NCBI RefSeq assembly: GCF_001905125.1
Contig: NZ_LWLE01000034.1
Location: 124,001 to 188,000 of the forward strand
DNA from: Streptomyces sp. TSRI0281
Lineage (GTDB): Bacteria > Actinomycetota > Actinomycetes > Streptomycetales > Streptomycetaceae
Direction: 5' to 3'
DNA: 64,000 nt
Shown here: positions 16,107 through 24,571 of the stretch, in pieces
How positions within the stretch are numbered: position 1 is the first letter of the stretch
Layout: the number at the start of each line of letters is the position of its first letter
Made by a program: the position numbers and the translations under genes
Notes under the pieces: model-generated
The model's input: the letters and a program-made list of their open reading frames with translations, nothing else
What the model was told of the DNA's origin: nothing
The model's database searches: none

Positions 16107-16390
16107 CCGGCCGTCCCCGCACTCTGGGCGATCGGGCTCGGCGGCGGGCTCGGCGGCGGCCAGGCCGTGGCCGGGGTGCTCTACGTCGAGCGGGGCAAGG
16201 ACCACGAGCACGTGGCGAAGATGTCCACGGTGGCGCAGACCGGTGGCTACCTGCTCGCCGCAGCCGGACCGGTCACCGCGTCCGTACTCACACCGTGACG
16301 GGGGTGTGGACCGTGCCCCTCCTCGTCTTCGTGGGAGTGCTCGCGCTGAGCCTGGTGGCGAGTCTGCGTGCCGGTCACGACAGGCGGTGA
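16107..16390 (+). pseudogene. C-terminal remnant of a second CynX-type MFS transporter
   Basis: One frame reads ALWAIGLGGGLGGGQAVAGV and then HVAKMSTVAQTGGYLLAAAGP ending in TGA; the next frame continues VWTVPLLVFVGVLALSLVAS to TGA 16388-16390. Joined, this is the last two to three helices of a CynX-like transporter with one frameshift near 16300. The preceding ten helices are absent. It looks like the leftover of a second transporter next to the MarR gene. Confidence 0.55.
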
Positions 16391-16419
16391 CCGGCACGGA
16401 CCCGCTACGAGCGGGACGA

Positions 16420-16671
16420 ACGACCCCAACGGCCGACGACTCCCACCGCCAACGATTGCTACGGCCGACGACTGCTACGGCCGACGACTTCAGCGGCCAA
16501 TGACTGCAACGGCCAGCGGCTCCAACCTGCCAGCGGCTCCAACGGCCAACGACTCCAACGGCGAATGGCTGCCCGGCCAACAGCTCCCCGGCCAACAGCT
16601 CCCCGGCCAACAGCTCCCCGGCGAACGGCTCCCCGGCGAACGGTTCACCGGCCAACGGCTCCCCGGTCGGC
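16420..16671. repeat. 15-18-bp minisatellite upstream of the STAND gene
   Basis: From about 16568 the unit CCCGGCCAACAGCTC occurs three times exactly and then three to four times with changes (CCCGGCGAACGGCTC); before that, looser units of the form ACGGCCGACGACTGCT repeat. The array stops 25 bp before the ATG at 16696, so it occupies the leader or promoter of that gene. It is not convincingly coding on either strand. Confidence 0.8.
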
Positions 16672-16695
16672 GGGTGGCGCTGTCAGACTGGGGGC

Positions 16696-19092
16696 ATGAC
16701 CGCCGCCGGCCCGCGCCGCCTGTCCCTTCAGCAGATCGTCGAGGAACAACGCCGTGCCGCCTTCGTCGGGCGCGCCGGTGAACTCGACCTGTTCCGGGGC
16801 AACTTCGCCGTACCCCCGGAGAATCCGCGCCACCGGTTCGTGTTCCATGTGCGCGGCAACGCGGGGGTCGGCAAGACATCTCTCGTACGGGAATGGCGCC
16901 GGGCCGCCAGAGGGTGTGGGGCGCTCACCGCGTCGGTCGACGAGAGCGCCGAGTCCGTGCCCGAGGTGCTGGCCCTGATCGCCGAGCAGTTCGCCGCGCA
17001 GGGGCACCCGCTCAAGGCGCTGGACCGGCTGCTGACCACGTATCAGCGGCGGCTCCACGAGGCCGCCGCCCAGGACGCGGCGGGCGGGGAGCCGGTGGAC
17101 GGTGATCCCTCGGCCGGGGCGCTGGCCGCCGCGCAGGCCGGGCTGATCGCGGCCGGGACGCTGCCGGTGGTGGGGGCGCTGGTCGGCGGGATCGACCCGG
17201 CGGTGGTGGCGCGTGGCGCGGGCGGTCTGCGCGCCGTGTTCGGCGGCCGGTCGCGGCAGCAGGACGACGCCCGGCTGCTGGCGGAACCGGTGCGGGTCCT
17301 CACGCCCGTGTTCGTCGCCGAGCTGGAACGGGTCGCGGACACCGTGCCGTGGATCGTGCTCTTCCTCGACACGTACGAGCGCACCGCCCCGCTGCTCGAC
17401 GGGTGGCTGACCGACCTGCTCACGCCCGGCCGGTACGGCGAACTCCCCGCGAACCTCGTCCTCACCCTGGCCGGGCAGCGCCGCCTCGATTCCGTCCGCT
17501 GGGCCGACCACGCGCGGCTGATCGCGGATGTCCCACTGGCCCCGTTCACCGAGCGGGAGACGCGCCAACTCCTCACCGGACGAGGGGTCGTGGAGGAGAC
17601 CGTCGTACGGGAGGTGCTCCGGCTCTCCGGCGGGCTGCCGGTCCTCGTCTCGACGCTGGCCGCGAACCCGGGGGCGGTCGGCGACGCCAGTGCGAGCGCC
17701 GTCGAGCGCTTCCTGGCGGGGGAGAGCGACCCGGACCGCCGTGCCGCCGCGCTCGCGTGCGCCCTGCCCCGGCGCTTCGACGAGGACCTGGTGGCCGTGG
17801 TGGTGCCGGAGGGGGCGCCGGGGGCGTACGCATGGCTGCACGAGCTGCCGTTCGTCGCCGAGCGGCACACCGGGCGGGCCCGCTACCACGATGTCGTCCG
17901 CGCCCCGATGCTCCGGCTCCAGCGCACCACCTCCCCGCAGAAGTGGACCGAGGCCCACGACCGCCTGGCCGGGGCCTTCGCCGCCCGCCGGGACGCGGCG
18001 GCCGAGGGGATCGACCCGGACCGGATCTGGTCCGAGGAGCCCTGGCGCGACGCGGCACTCGACGCGCTGTACCACCGGCTCTGCGCCCGCCCCCGCACCG
18101 CGCTCCCCGACGCCCTGCGCGCCGGGACCGCCGCCTGCCACCAGGACCCGCTCGCCGCCCGCCACTGGGCCCGCACCCTCGCGGAGGCGGGCGAGGACGC
18201 CGACAGCGCCGTACTGCGCGACTGGGGCCGGGACCTGCTGACCGCCCTCACCGACCACGGGCCCCGCGCCACCGCCGCCCTCGGGCTGCTGCTGACCCGG
18301 GCCGAACTGGACGACACCGACCGGGCGTCCGCCCTCGTGGCGCGGGCCTGGGACCGCTTCCGGGCCCGGGAGTTCGACGCGGCCCTCACCGACTACGGGC
18401 GAGCCCTCGTCCTGGACCCGCGCAGCGCCCGCGCCCACCAGGGACGGGCGGTCGCGCTGCGGGCGCTCGGGCAGCACGAGGCGGCGCTGGCCGACCTGGA
18501 CCGGGCCGAGGAGATCGCGCCGGACTGGGCGTGGGCCGTGCGGGAGCGGGGCGAGACCTACCGGCGCATGGGGCGCCTCGACGAAGCCCTGCCCGTACTG
18601 GACCGGGCGCACGCCCTGGACCCCGGCGACGCGCTCACCCTCGGCAGCCGGGGGCACGTCCGCCAACGGCTCGGCCGGCCCGAGGACGCGCTCGACGACT
18701 TCGACCGGGCGCTCGCCCTGTGGCCGGAGTACATCTGGGGACTGGTCCGGCGGGCCCGCGTCCGGACGTTCCTCGGCGACACCGTCGGCGCCCTCGCCGA
18801 CCTGGACCGCGCCGGGGAGCTGGCGCCCCGGGCAGCCGGGACGGAAGGGGAACGGGGCGAGGTCTACCGGGCGCTCGGCCGGTACGCGGAGGCCGTGGAG
18901 AGCTACGGGCGCGCCCTGGAACTGGACCCGGAATACGCCTGGGCCCATGGCAGCAGGGCCCTCGCCCACGAGGCACTGGGTGAGCCCGGCCGGGCGCTGG
19001 CGGACCTGGACCGCGCGCTGGAGATCAACCCGGAATACACCTGGGCGCGCAACCAGCGTGAACGGTTGGCGGCGGCGGTGCGTGGGAGCTGA
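16696..19092 (+). CDS. STAND-type P-loop ATPase with C-terminal TPR repeats
   Basis: 798 residues from ATG 16696. An FVGRAGELDLF lead-in precedes Walker A GNAGVGKTSL (residues 54-63). Walker B is WIVLFLDTYE (~219-228) and is followed by the winged-helix part of a STAND NTPase (PFTERETRQLL, SGGLPVLVSTL). From about residue 555 at least six TPR units follow (ALTDYGRALVLDPRSARAHQ, ALADLDRAEEIAPDWAWAVR and so on). Proteins of this build are signal-activated switches that assemble on ligand binding. It has no fused effector domain, so an effector would have to act in trans; the next genes on the same strand are candidates. The leader contains the minisatellite. Confidence 0.85.
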   Translation: MTAAGPRRLSLQQIVEEQRRAAFVGRAGELDLFRGNFAVPPENPRHRFVFHVRGNAGVGKTSLVREWRRAARGCGALTASVDESAESVPEVLALIAEQFAAQGHPLKALDRLLTTYQRRLHEAAAQDAAGGEPVDGDPSAGALAAAQAGLIAAGTLPVVGALVGGIDPAVVARGAGGLRAVFGGRSRQQDDARLLAEPVRVLTPVFVAELERVADTVPWIVLFLDTYERTAPLLDGWLTDLLTPGRYGELPANLVLTLAGQRRLDSVRWADHARLIADVPLAPFTERETRQLLTGRGVVEETVVREVLRLSGGLPVLVSTLAANPGAVGDASASAVERFLAGESDPDRRAAALACALPRRFDEDLVAVVVPEGAPGAYAWLHELPFVAERHTGRARYHDVVRAPMLRLQRTTSPQKWTEAHDRLAGAFAARRDAAAEGIDPDRIWSEEPWRDAALDALYHRLCARPRTALPDALRAGTAACHQDPLAARHWARTLAEAGEDADSAVLRDWGRDLLTALTDHGPRATAALGLLLTRAELDDTDRASALVARAWDRFRAREFDAALTDYGRALVLDPRSARAHQGRAVALRALGQHEAALADLDRAEEIAPDWAWAVRERGETYRRMGRLDEALPVLDRAHALDPGDALTLGSRGHVRQRLGRPEDALDDFDRALALWPEYIWGLVRRARVRTFLGDTVGALADLDRAGELAPRAAGTEGERGEVYRALGRYAEAVESYGRALELDPEYAWAHGSRALAHEALGEPGRALADLDRALEINPEYTWARNQRERLAAAVRGS

Positions 19093-19416
19093 GGGGGTGC
19101 GGCGGGGTGGCTGTTCGTGCTGAACGCTGGTTCCGGAAAGTGAGACCGTTGCTCGGGCGGCTGTTCACCGGGGCCGATGAGAGCCCTTCGCCTGCCTGAA
19201 CGTCGTTCTTGGGAACGTGTGTTGCTGATGTTCCTCTCGTCTGTTCCAGGTGTGCCCACGCCGTCGGGTCGGGCCGGAAACGCGCTTGCCCGGGATGGCG
19301 CCGATCCGGGTAATCTTGCCCGGCGTCGTTTGGCAAACGCTCTGTACGGGGGTATCGGTGGGGGAACACTGCGGGCACATCGCTTATGGATGCCACGCCA
19401 CCGGGGCGGAGTTCGG
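19093..19416. other. Intergenic region between STAND gene and 2TM-protein gene
   Basis: A 324-bp gap on the + strand side. An open frame continues upstream from 19417 to 19177 but has no ribosome binding site at its start and no recognisable sequence. No strong hairpin is seen, so read-through from the STAND gene is possible, and a separate promoter is equally possible. Confidence 0.4.
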
Positions 19417-20688
19417 ATGACCACGGAGATCGGATCCACGGTCGGCGTACGGCAGTCGGTCACGCTGATCAGTCCGGTGCGTCTTCCCGTCGACCCGGTG
19501 TCGTGGGACGAGGGGCCGATCCCCTTCGAGGCAGGTGGTCATCGCACGGATGTGGCGGCCCGGCAGACGTACTTCACCCATGCCGCGGGCCGTGCGCTGT
19601 ACGGAACATCCGCACGCCCTTGCCGGTGGCATCTCTTCGCCGATGTCACCCACGGGGACATGCATCTGCATGGCATGGAGATCCTGCGTACCCCGACCGC
19701 TCTCCACCCGCAACACGCCCTTGCTGTCCTGCATGTCACCGTCCGGACGGCTGTGCTACTGGACGTGCTGCGGGCACTTGCCCACCGCACCGGGGCGGGA
19801 CCCGGTCCGCTCAGTGGCCCCCTCTCCCCCCAGGTACTCCTCCAGGGCATCGCCTCGCCGATGGGCACCGGCGCACCCTTTACCCAGGCGCACCCCTACA
19901 CCGTCGCGTTCCTCACCCCAGGGGAAGCCGACACCCCGGCACTGCGATCCGGCGGCCCGCTGCCACCGACGGCCGACCGGTGGCTCTGGGCGCTCGCCTC
20001 CCGCTCCAACGAGGCGGACTTTCCCACCTCCCCGGAGGCATTACCGGCCCAGACCGAGCGTGCCGTCCGGATCTCGGCGGACTGGAGTGCGCTGGTCCTG
20101 CGGCACGGCACCGCGTTCCTCGGCCATCGTCCCGACCGGGGCGACGGCGACTTCTACGACTTCGCGGCCCTTCACGTCCGCTCCGTCTACCTGGATGCCC
20201 TGCTCCTCGGTATCGCGCAGCGAGACCACATCGACGAGCTGACGGACGGGCTTTCGGCAGTGTTCGACGGTGCCGGGCTCGCCCGTCGTCTCACCGCTCT
20301 GGAGAGGGACATCGCGGGATTCCGCAGCACCTACTGGCGCCAGCACCTCACCGCACACGGCCCCGCCAACGAACTGCTTCTCGCATACCACGAGCAGTAC
20401 CGGCTACCCGCACGGTTCGAGGAGATACTGGCGGAGGCCGCCGACTACTCCCGGCTCGTCCAGACACAGGACGGACAGCAGATCGCGGGAGCGCTCGGTG
20501 TGCTCACGATTCTCGGTCTGCCGCTCGGCACCGCACTGAGCGTGCTCCAAGTGCTCGGTGAAGACGACCCCGTGCACCTTCTGATGGCCCTCGGTGCCGC
20601 CCTCGTGGCGACGGCGGCGGCCTTCGCCACCCGGTACGGGCGCTTGGTCCTCGCCTCGCTTCGTGGGGGCCCCGCCGCCGACGAGTGA
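19417..20688 (+). CDS. Membrane-anchored protein with two C-terminal transmembrane segments
   Basis: 423 residues from ATG 19417, chosen for the GGAG 5 bases upstream. About 330 soluble residues precede a helical stalk (RSTYWRQHLTAHGPANELLL, YHEQYRLPARFEEILAEAA) and two C-terminal membrane helices (IAGALGVLTILGLPLGTAL and LLMALGAALVATAAAFATR) with a short acidic turn between them. The stalk plus 2TM end recalls CorA-like proteins, but no GMN signature follows the first helix, so it is not an ordinary magnesium channel. It sits between a STAND ATPase and the overlapping four-gene set. A membrane effector or sensor is a reasonable guess only. Confidence 0.55.
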   Translation: MTTEIGSTVGVRQSVTLISPVRLPVDPVSWDEGPIPFEAGGHRTDVAARQTYFTHAAGRALYGTSARPCRWHLFADVTHGDMHLHGMEILRTPTALHPQHALAVLHVTVRTAVLLDVLRALAHRTGAGPGPLSGPLSPQVLLQGIASPMGTGAPFTQAHPYTVAFLTPGEADTPALRSGGPLPPTADRWLWALASRSNEADFPTSPEALPAQTERAVRISADWSALVLRHGTAFLGHRPDRGDGDFYDFAALHVRSVYLDALLLGIAQRDHIDELTDGLSAVFDGAGLARRLTALERDIAGFRSTYWRQHLTAHGPANELLLAYHEQYRLPARFEEILAEAADYSRLVQTQDGQQIAGALGVLTILGLPLGTALSVLQVLGEDDPVHLLMALGAALVATAAAFATRYGRLVLASLRGGPAADE

Positions 20689-20757
20689 CACAAGCACATC
20701 TGACGGAAGCTGCGTTGTTAGCAGCCGGGACAATCTGCCGAACAGGACGCGGTCGAC

Positions 20758-22023
20758 GTGACAGTCAACGAGGGCGAGTCGCTCCGTCTTTACAAGAAGG
20801 CTTTGAGATACGCCGAATCGGATCCCGAGGTGTTTCTCAGCACGGCACGACGAGCGGCGGAGTCGATCCTCTTGGACATTGCCCTGCAGGAAGCTGTCGG
20901 ATCGAAGCCGACGCTCGAATCCTTGCTCACGGTGCTCACTGCCAAGGGGGTCGTACCCCAGAAGATGGTGCTGGCCATTCGCACCATTCAGAACTATGGC
21001 AACTACGGTAGCCACGCCCTGGAAACGTCCGGGGAGGAAATCTCCGCTGAGGACGTGCAGCCCTGCCTCAACGCTCTGACGCAGCTCGTGGTCTGGTACG
21101 GGCGGACCCTTTCGTCGTTCGCGGAGGACGAAGGGCGTGAGGCGCTGGCCGCCGTGCAGCCCACGGCCGGAACGACGCGGCTGGCGGACTCCACACTGAT
21201 CGTGGTGAAGGCCCTGCTGCTGGGCTGTGGCTTCGAGGAACTGATGGCCCGGCACCACCACCGCGTGGTGTCTGTCCAACTGCCCTGGTCGGACCAACTG
21301 GTCCGCGATATCGCGCAGGGCCGGCTGGACCTTGCCGTCTACAACGAGCAGCGGCTTCTGAGCATGATCGAGGACGATACTGAGCTGGGTTCCCAGGTGG
21401 TGTCGGTCGGCCGTCTGGGGCACTCGATGGGAGGCCGGAACTTCTACCTGCTCGCCGCGCGCGGCGGCCGTTGGGGCGGCGCGACGGCCGAAGAGTTCCT
21501 GGCGAACCCGGCCGGTGCGCAGATCGCGGTGCCGAGGCACAGCGATATGTTCGCCAACGTTCTGTCGGCCTTCTCCACCGACGAGGACGGTCTGCGGGAC
21601 ATGGGCGTGCGCGTTCTTGATGTGCCGCACCACCTGGGGCTCGAACTCTTCCACCTGAACCGCGACGTCCTGGCCGTCGGCGGGCAGAACCTGCGGATGC
21701 ACGCTCGTGACGAGGAGGACTACTTCGAGCTTCTCCACTCGGACGTCCTACCGGTGGCGACACAGTTACGTCTACGGTCCGCCGCCGCCAATGTGCTCGT
21801 CGCGAACCGCGCCTGGCTCGCCGCGCTCGGAACCCGGCCGAGTGAGTTGTTCCGAGAACTGATGCGGCGGTTCCACGAAATGGGCGCCGACCAGTGCCTA
21901 TTCGAGACGCTTGTCGACGACCTGGTCGCGCACGCCGCATTTCCCCACCAGAGCAGCCAGGCCAGACGTGAACGGCTGGTGCGCCACGTCCTGTTCGAGA
22001 GCTATCGCCTGGGGGACCCGTGA
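20758..22023 (+). CDS. DUF4145/HEPN-like domain fused to a periplasmic-binding-type-2-like domain
   Basis: 421 residues from GTG 20758, 69 bp after the previous gene. Residues ~5-120 match the DUF4145 (HEPN superfamily) pattern: AESDPEVFLSTARRAAESIL, then VPQKMVLAIRTIQNYGNYGS followed by His and a C-terminal helix. The Arg-to-His spacing is longer than the usual R-x4-6-H RNase motif, so nuclease activity is doubtful. Residues ~150-330 resemble the type-2 substrate-binding fold used by LysR effector domains (FEELMARHHH, SDQLVRDIAQGRLDLAVYNE). There is no signal peptide, so it is cytosolic. A ligand-sensing scaffold is inferred. Its stop overlaps the next start (GTGA at 22020-22023). Confidence 0.6.
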   Translation: MTVNEGESLRLYKKALRYAESDPEVFLSTARRAAESILLDIALQEAVGSKPTLESLLTVLTAKGVVPQKMVLAIRTIQNYGNYGSHALETSGEEISAEDVQPCLNALTQLVVWYGRTLSSFAEDEGREALAAVQPTAGTTRLADSTLIVVKALLLGCGFEELMARHHHRVVSVQLPWSDQLVRDIAQGRLDLAVYNEQRLLSMIEDDTELGSQVVSVGRLGHSMGGRNFYLLAARGGRWGGATAEEFLANPAGAQIAVPRHSDMFANVLSAFSTDEDGLRDMGVRVLDVPHHLGLELFHLNRDVLAVGGQNLRMHARDEEDYFELLHSDVLPVATQLRLRSAAANVLVANRAWLAALGTRPSELFRELMRRFHEMGADQCLFETLVDDLVAHAAFPHQSSQARRERLVRHVLFESYRLGDP

Positions 22024-22877
22024 CCCGTACGAAGCGTGTTCTCGTGCTGGGCGGAACCAACTTCGACATCATCGTCCAGGCGGAGAACTTTCCGGAGGAG
22101 CACGAGAAGGTCCGGGGCGAGGAGTGCGCCGCCGTCCCCGGTGGGTCGGCCGCCAACACCGCCCTGGGGCTCGTGCGGCAGGGTTGCGACGTTCGGCTCG
22201 TGTCGGCGGTGGGGGACGACGCGCTCGGCGGGCTGTGCCTCGACGCCCTGCGTGCCGGGGGCGTGGACACGGGGCTGATACGGGTGGACACAACCGCGCG
22301 GACCAGCATGGCGATCGTGATCTCGTCCGGCGCCAGCAAACGGATGATGACGTTCCCGGGTGCCGACCGTGATCTGGCGTTCAATGCCGTCACAGAGGCG
22401 GATGTGCGGGACGTCGACCACGTCCATGTGGTCGGGCTGCCCACGCCGCCCCTCGGCCGCGTCGTCGGCCTCGCCCGCCGGGCCGGCCGTTCCGTCTCGA
22501 TCGAATGGAACGGCCGGGACATGAGTCCCCTTGCCGAAGGAGCGGGCCTGAACCTGATGAACGCCGATGAGGTGGGCCGCCTCCCCCGGGCCCGACCCGG
22601 CGACGCCGTCGCCACGGCGCGGCAGTATGCGCGGCAGCTCTCGGGAGATGTGATCCTGACGCTCGGAGCCGACGGAGCGCTGTGGGTCCCGGTATCCGGC
22701 GAAGTGGTGCGCGAGCCGACGACAGTTGTGGAGCCCGTGGACCGTACCGGCGGCGGTGACGCCTTCAATGCGGGGCTGATCGCCGGTCGGCTGTTCGGCG
22801 ATCCGCCGTCGCAGTGTCTGCGCAGGGGACTCGACGCGGCGTTGCACGTGATCATGAAGATAGGAGCTCATCCATGA
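22020..22877 (+). CDS. PfkB-family carbohydrate/nucleoside kinase
   Basis: 285 residues from GTG 22020, overlapping the previous stop by GTGA. The ribokinase fold is complete: N-terminal VLVLGGTNFDIIVQAENFP, the glycine motif PGGSAANTALGLVRQG, a lid region TSMAIVISSGASKRMMTFPG, and the C-terminal anion-hole/base motif DRTGGGDAFNAG with catalytic Asp247. It should phosphorylate a sugar, nucleoside or related hydroxymethyl group with ATP; the substrate cannot be told. Tight coupling to the HEPN-fusion and to the 2H phosphoesterase argues for one pathway. Confidence 0.85.
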   Translation: MTRTKRVLVLGGTNFDIIVQAENFPEEHEKVRGEECAAVPGGSAANTALGLVRQGCDVRLVSAVGDDALGGLCLDALRAGGVDTGLIRVDTTARTSMAIVISSGASKRMMTFPGADRDLAFNAVTEADVRDVDHVHVVGLPTPPLGRVVGLARRAGRSVSIEWNGRDMSPLAEGAGLNLMNADEVGRLPRARPGDAVATARQYARQLSGDVILTLGADGALWVPVSGEVVREPTTVVEPVDRTGGGDAFNAGLIAGRLFGDPPSQCLRRGLDAALHVIMKIGAHP

Positions 22878-23500
22878 CCAGGTGGCTTGGTGTCGCACTG
22901 CTTCCGTGTGCGGACCACACGCGCTCGGCGATTCGGCTGCAGAAGAGTCTGGGAGGCGACCGGCCGCTGCAGCCCCCGCTGAGCGAGGAGGGGAATCTGC
23001 CCCACCTGACGGTGTTCCAGGGGCCTTTCCGCGAGACACTCGATCCCGATCGGGAGCTGGCGAGGATCGGCGCAGGGGTGAGTCTGCCCGAGCGCCTCTC
23101 CCTTGCCTCCGTCGGCATCGTCCACCAGCCGACCGGCTGGTTGTTCATGTCCGTCGAGAGGCCGGCGCTGCTGGAGAAGTTGCAGGAAACGGTCCTTGAC
23201 GGCCTCGCCCCTCACCTCGACCACGAGGCGTTCGACACCTCGAAGGACACATCGAGGTATACGGAGACTGAACGGGCGAGCTTCTCGCGCTACGGATACC
23301 GCTACACGGGGGATGCCTACGCGCCCCACATCACGCTCGGCCGCACTGACGAGGAAGCCGCGCTCGAACTGGTCCGTACCGCGCCCGAACGCACTCACGT
23401 ACCCGCCGAGTGGACCTTCGACCGGCTCAGCTTCTATGTGATGGGCGAGCACGGTGCCCACGCGGAGAAGGTGGCTGAGCTGCCCATGGGCACACCATGA
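22874..23500 (+). CDS. 2H phosphoesterase (2'-5' RNA ligase-like) family protein
   Basis: 208 residues from ATG 22874, overlapping the kinase stop by ATGA. Two HxT motifs define the superfamily: PHLTVFQGPF (His44, Thr46) and APHITLGR (His152, Thr154), about 108 residues apart as expected. Members open or hydrolyse 2',3'-cyclic phosphates, 1'',2''-cyclic phosphates of ADP-ribose, or 2'-5' linkages. The intact catalytic tetrad suggests an active enzyme on a cyclic or 2'-linked phosphate. A phosphatase gene follows with another ATGA overlap, which would suit sequential removal of the phosphate. It lacks a signal peptide. Confidence 0.75.
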   Translation: MTRWLGVALLPCADHTRSAIRLQKSLGGDRPLQPPLSEEGNLPHLTVFQGPFRETLDPDRELARIGAGVSLPERLSLASVGIVHQPTGWLFMSVERPALLEKLQETVLDGLAPHLDHEAFDTSKDTSRYTETERASFSRYGYRYTGDAYAPHITLGRTDEEAALELVRTAPERTHVPAEWTFDRLSFYVMGEHGAHAEKVAELPMGTP

Positions 23501-24306
23501 ACCCCCGGAACCCGCAGCACCCCCGAGAGCCCGAGCACGACGTGCACACCCTGCGTCGTATCGCCGAGGAAGCGGTCGACGCGGGAGCGCGGTGGCTTGC
23601 CGCGGAGGGGGCGGGCGGCGAGTGGGCCCGTGTGCGGCGCAAGCCGTCCGGGGAGGAAGTCACGGATGCCGACGTCGAAGTGGAGCGCCGGGTGACGGAG
23701 GCATTGGTGGACCGCATGCCCGACATCCCGGTCATCGGTGAGGAATCGTCCGGTGCGGGCCCACTGCCGGCCAGGTGCTGGCTGCTGGACCCCATCGACG
23801 GCACGATGAACTTCACCCGCGGAGCTCCTGGCCACGCTCTCTCGCTCGCGCACGTCGTGGAGGGCTCGCCTGTCCTGGGCGTGGTACACGCGCCGGCTCT
23901 CGGCCGACGCTGGAGCGCCGGAGAACCGGGCGGACAGGGCACGCTCGGGCCGGTCGCGGTCCGCGCCCTGTCCGGCGCAGTGGTCGGCCTGACGGGGACG
24001 GGTTCCGGCCGTCCGCGAGCGGCGCGGCTCATCGGTGGGCTGTACGACAAGGCGTACCGCATCCGGCTGCAGGGGGCCATGAGCCTGGACCTGGTCGGGG
24101 TGGCCGAGGGGTGGCTGGACGCCTGCGTATGTCTTGGGCCCAAGCCTTGGGACGTGGCGGCGGGCACCGCCCTCGTACGGGAGCGCGGTGGGGCGGTACT
24201 GGGTGAGGGCGGGCGGGAGTTCACCTTCGGATCAACGGTCCTCGCCGCGGGCAACCCGCTCCTCGCCCAGGAGCTGATCGCCCTCTGGGAGTCAACGGCT
24301 GACTGA
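23497..24306 (+). CDS. Inositol monophosphatase-superfamily phosphatase
   Basis: 269 residues from ATG 23497 (ATGA overlap with the 2H gene). All metal motifs are present: VTDADVEVERR, GEESSG, LLDPIDGTMNF (Asp98 and following) and the C-terminal KPWDVAAGTALV. The family covers inositol phosphatases, 3'(2'),5'-bisphosphate nucleotidases and other lithium-sensitive phosphatases. As the last gene of an overlapping set with a kinase and a 2H phosphoesterase, a nucleotide or sugar phosphate is more likely than inositol phosphate, but this is inference. Confidence 0.85.
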   Translation: MNPRNPQHPREPEHDVHTLRRIAEEAVDAGARWLAAEGAGGEWARVRRKPSGEEVTDADVEVERRVTEALVDRMPDIPVIGEESSGAGPLPARCWLLDPIDGTMNFTRGAPGHALSLAHVVEGSPVLGVVHAPALGRRWSAGEPGGQGTLGPVAVRALSGAVVGLTGTGSGRPRAARLIGGLYDKAYRIRLQGAMSLDLVGVAEGWLDACVCLGPKPWDVAAGTALVRERGGAVLGEGGREFTFGSTVLAAGNPLLAQELIALWESTAD

Positions 24307-24571
24307 ACGGCGTCAGGCCGGACGACCTCCGGGCACCACCGTAAGGGGAAGCCCGAAGCGGTCCACCATGGTCAAAAACGACCTGCGGGACGTCCCTTCA
24401 CATACCCACGCGTACCCAGATCCGCCCCCTCAACCGACCGTTCCCATTCGATTACAGTGCTGCGCAGTCGCACGGAGTCGGACGAGGTCGCGCGGTCTTC
24501 GCACGCTGATCCGCCCGACGGGCCGGGCGCGTGGGACGGACGTACGGACGGACGTACGGGGGAGGGGCGAG

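Noticed and set aside
16420..16671. Coding repeat on the minus strand (AGELLAGELL pattern)
   Set aside because: Only the repeat itself is in frame, with no start site or flanking domain; treated as a minisatellite.
16645..18969. Minus-strand frame of ~770 codons over the STAND gene
   Set aside because: No domain or start site; the plus strand has Walker motifs and TPRs.
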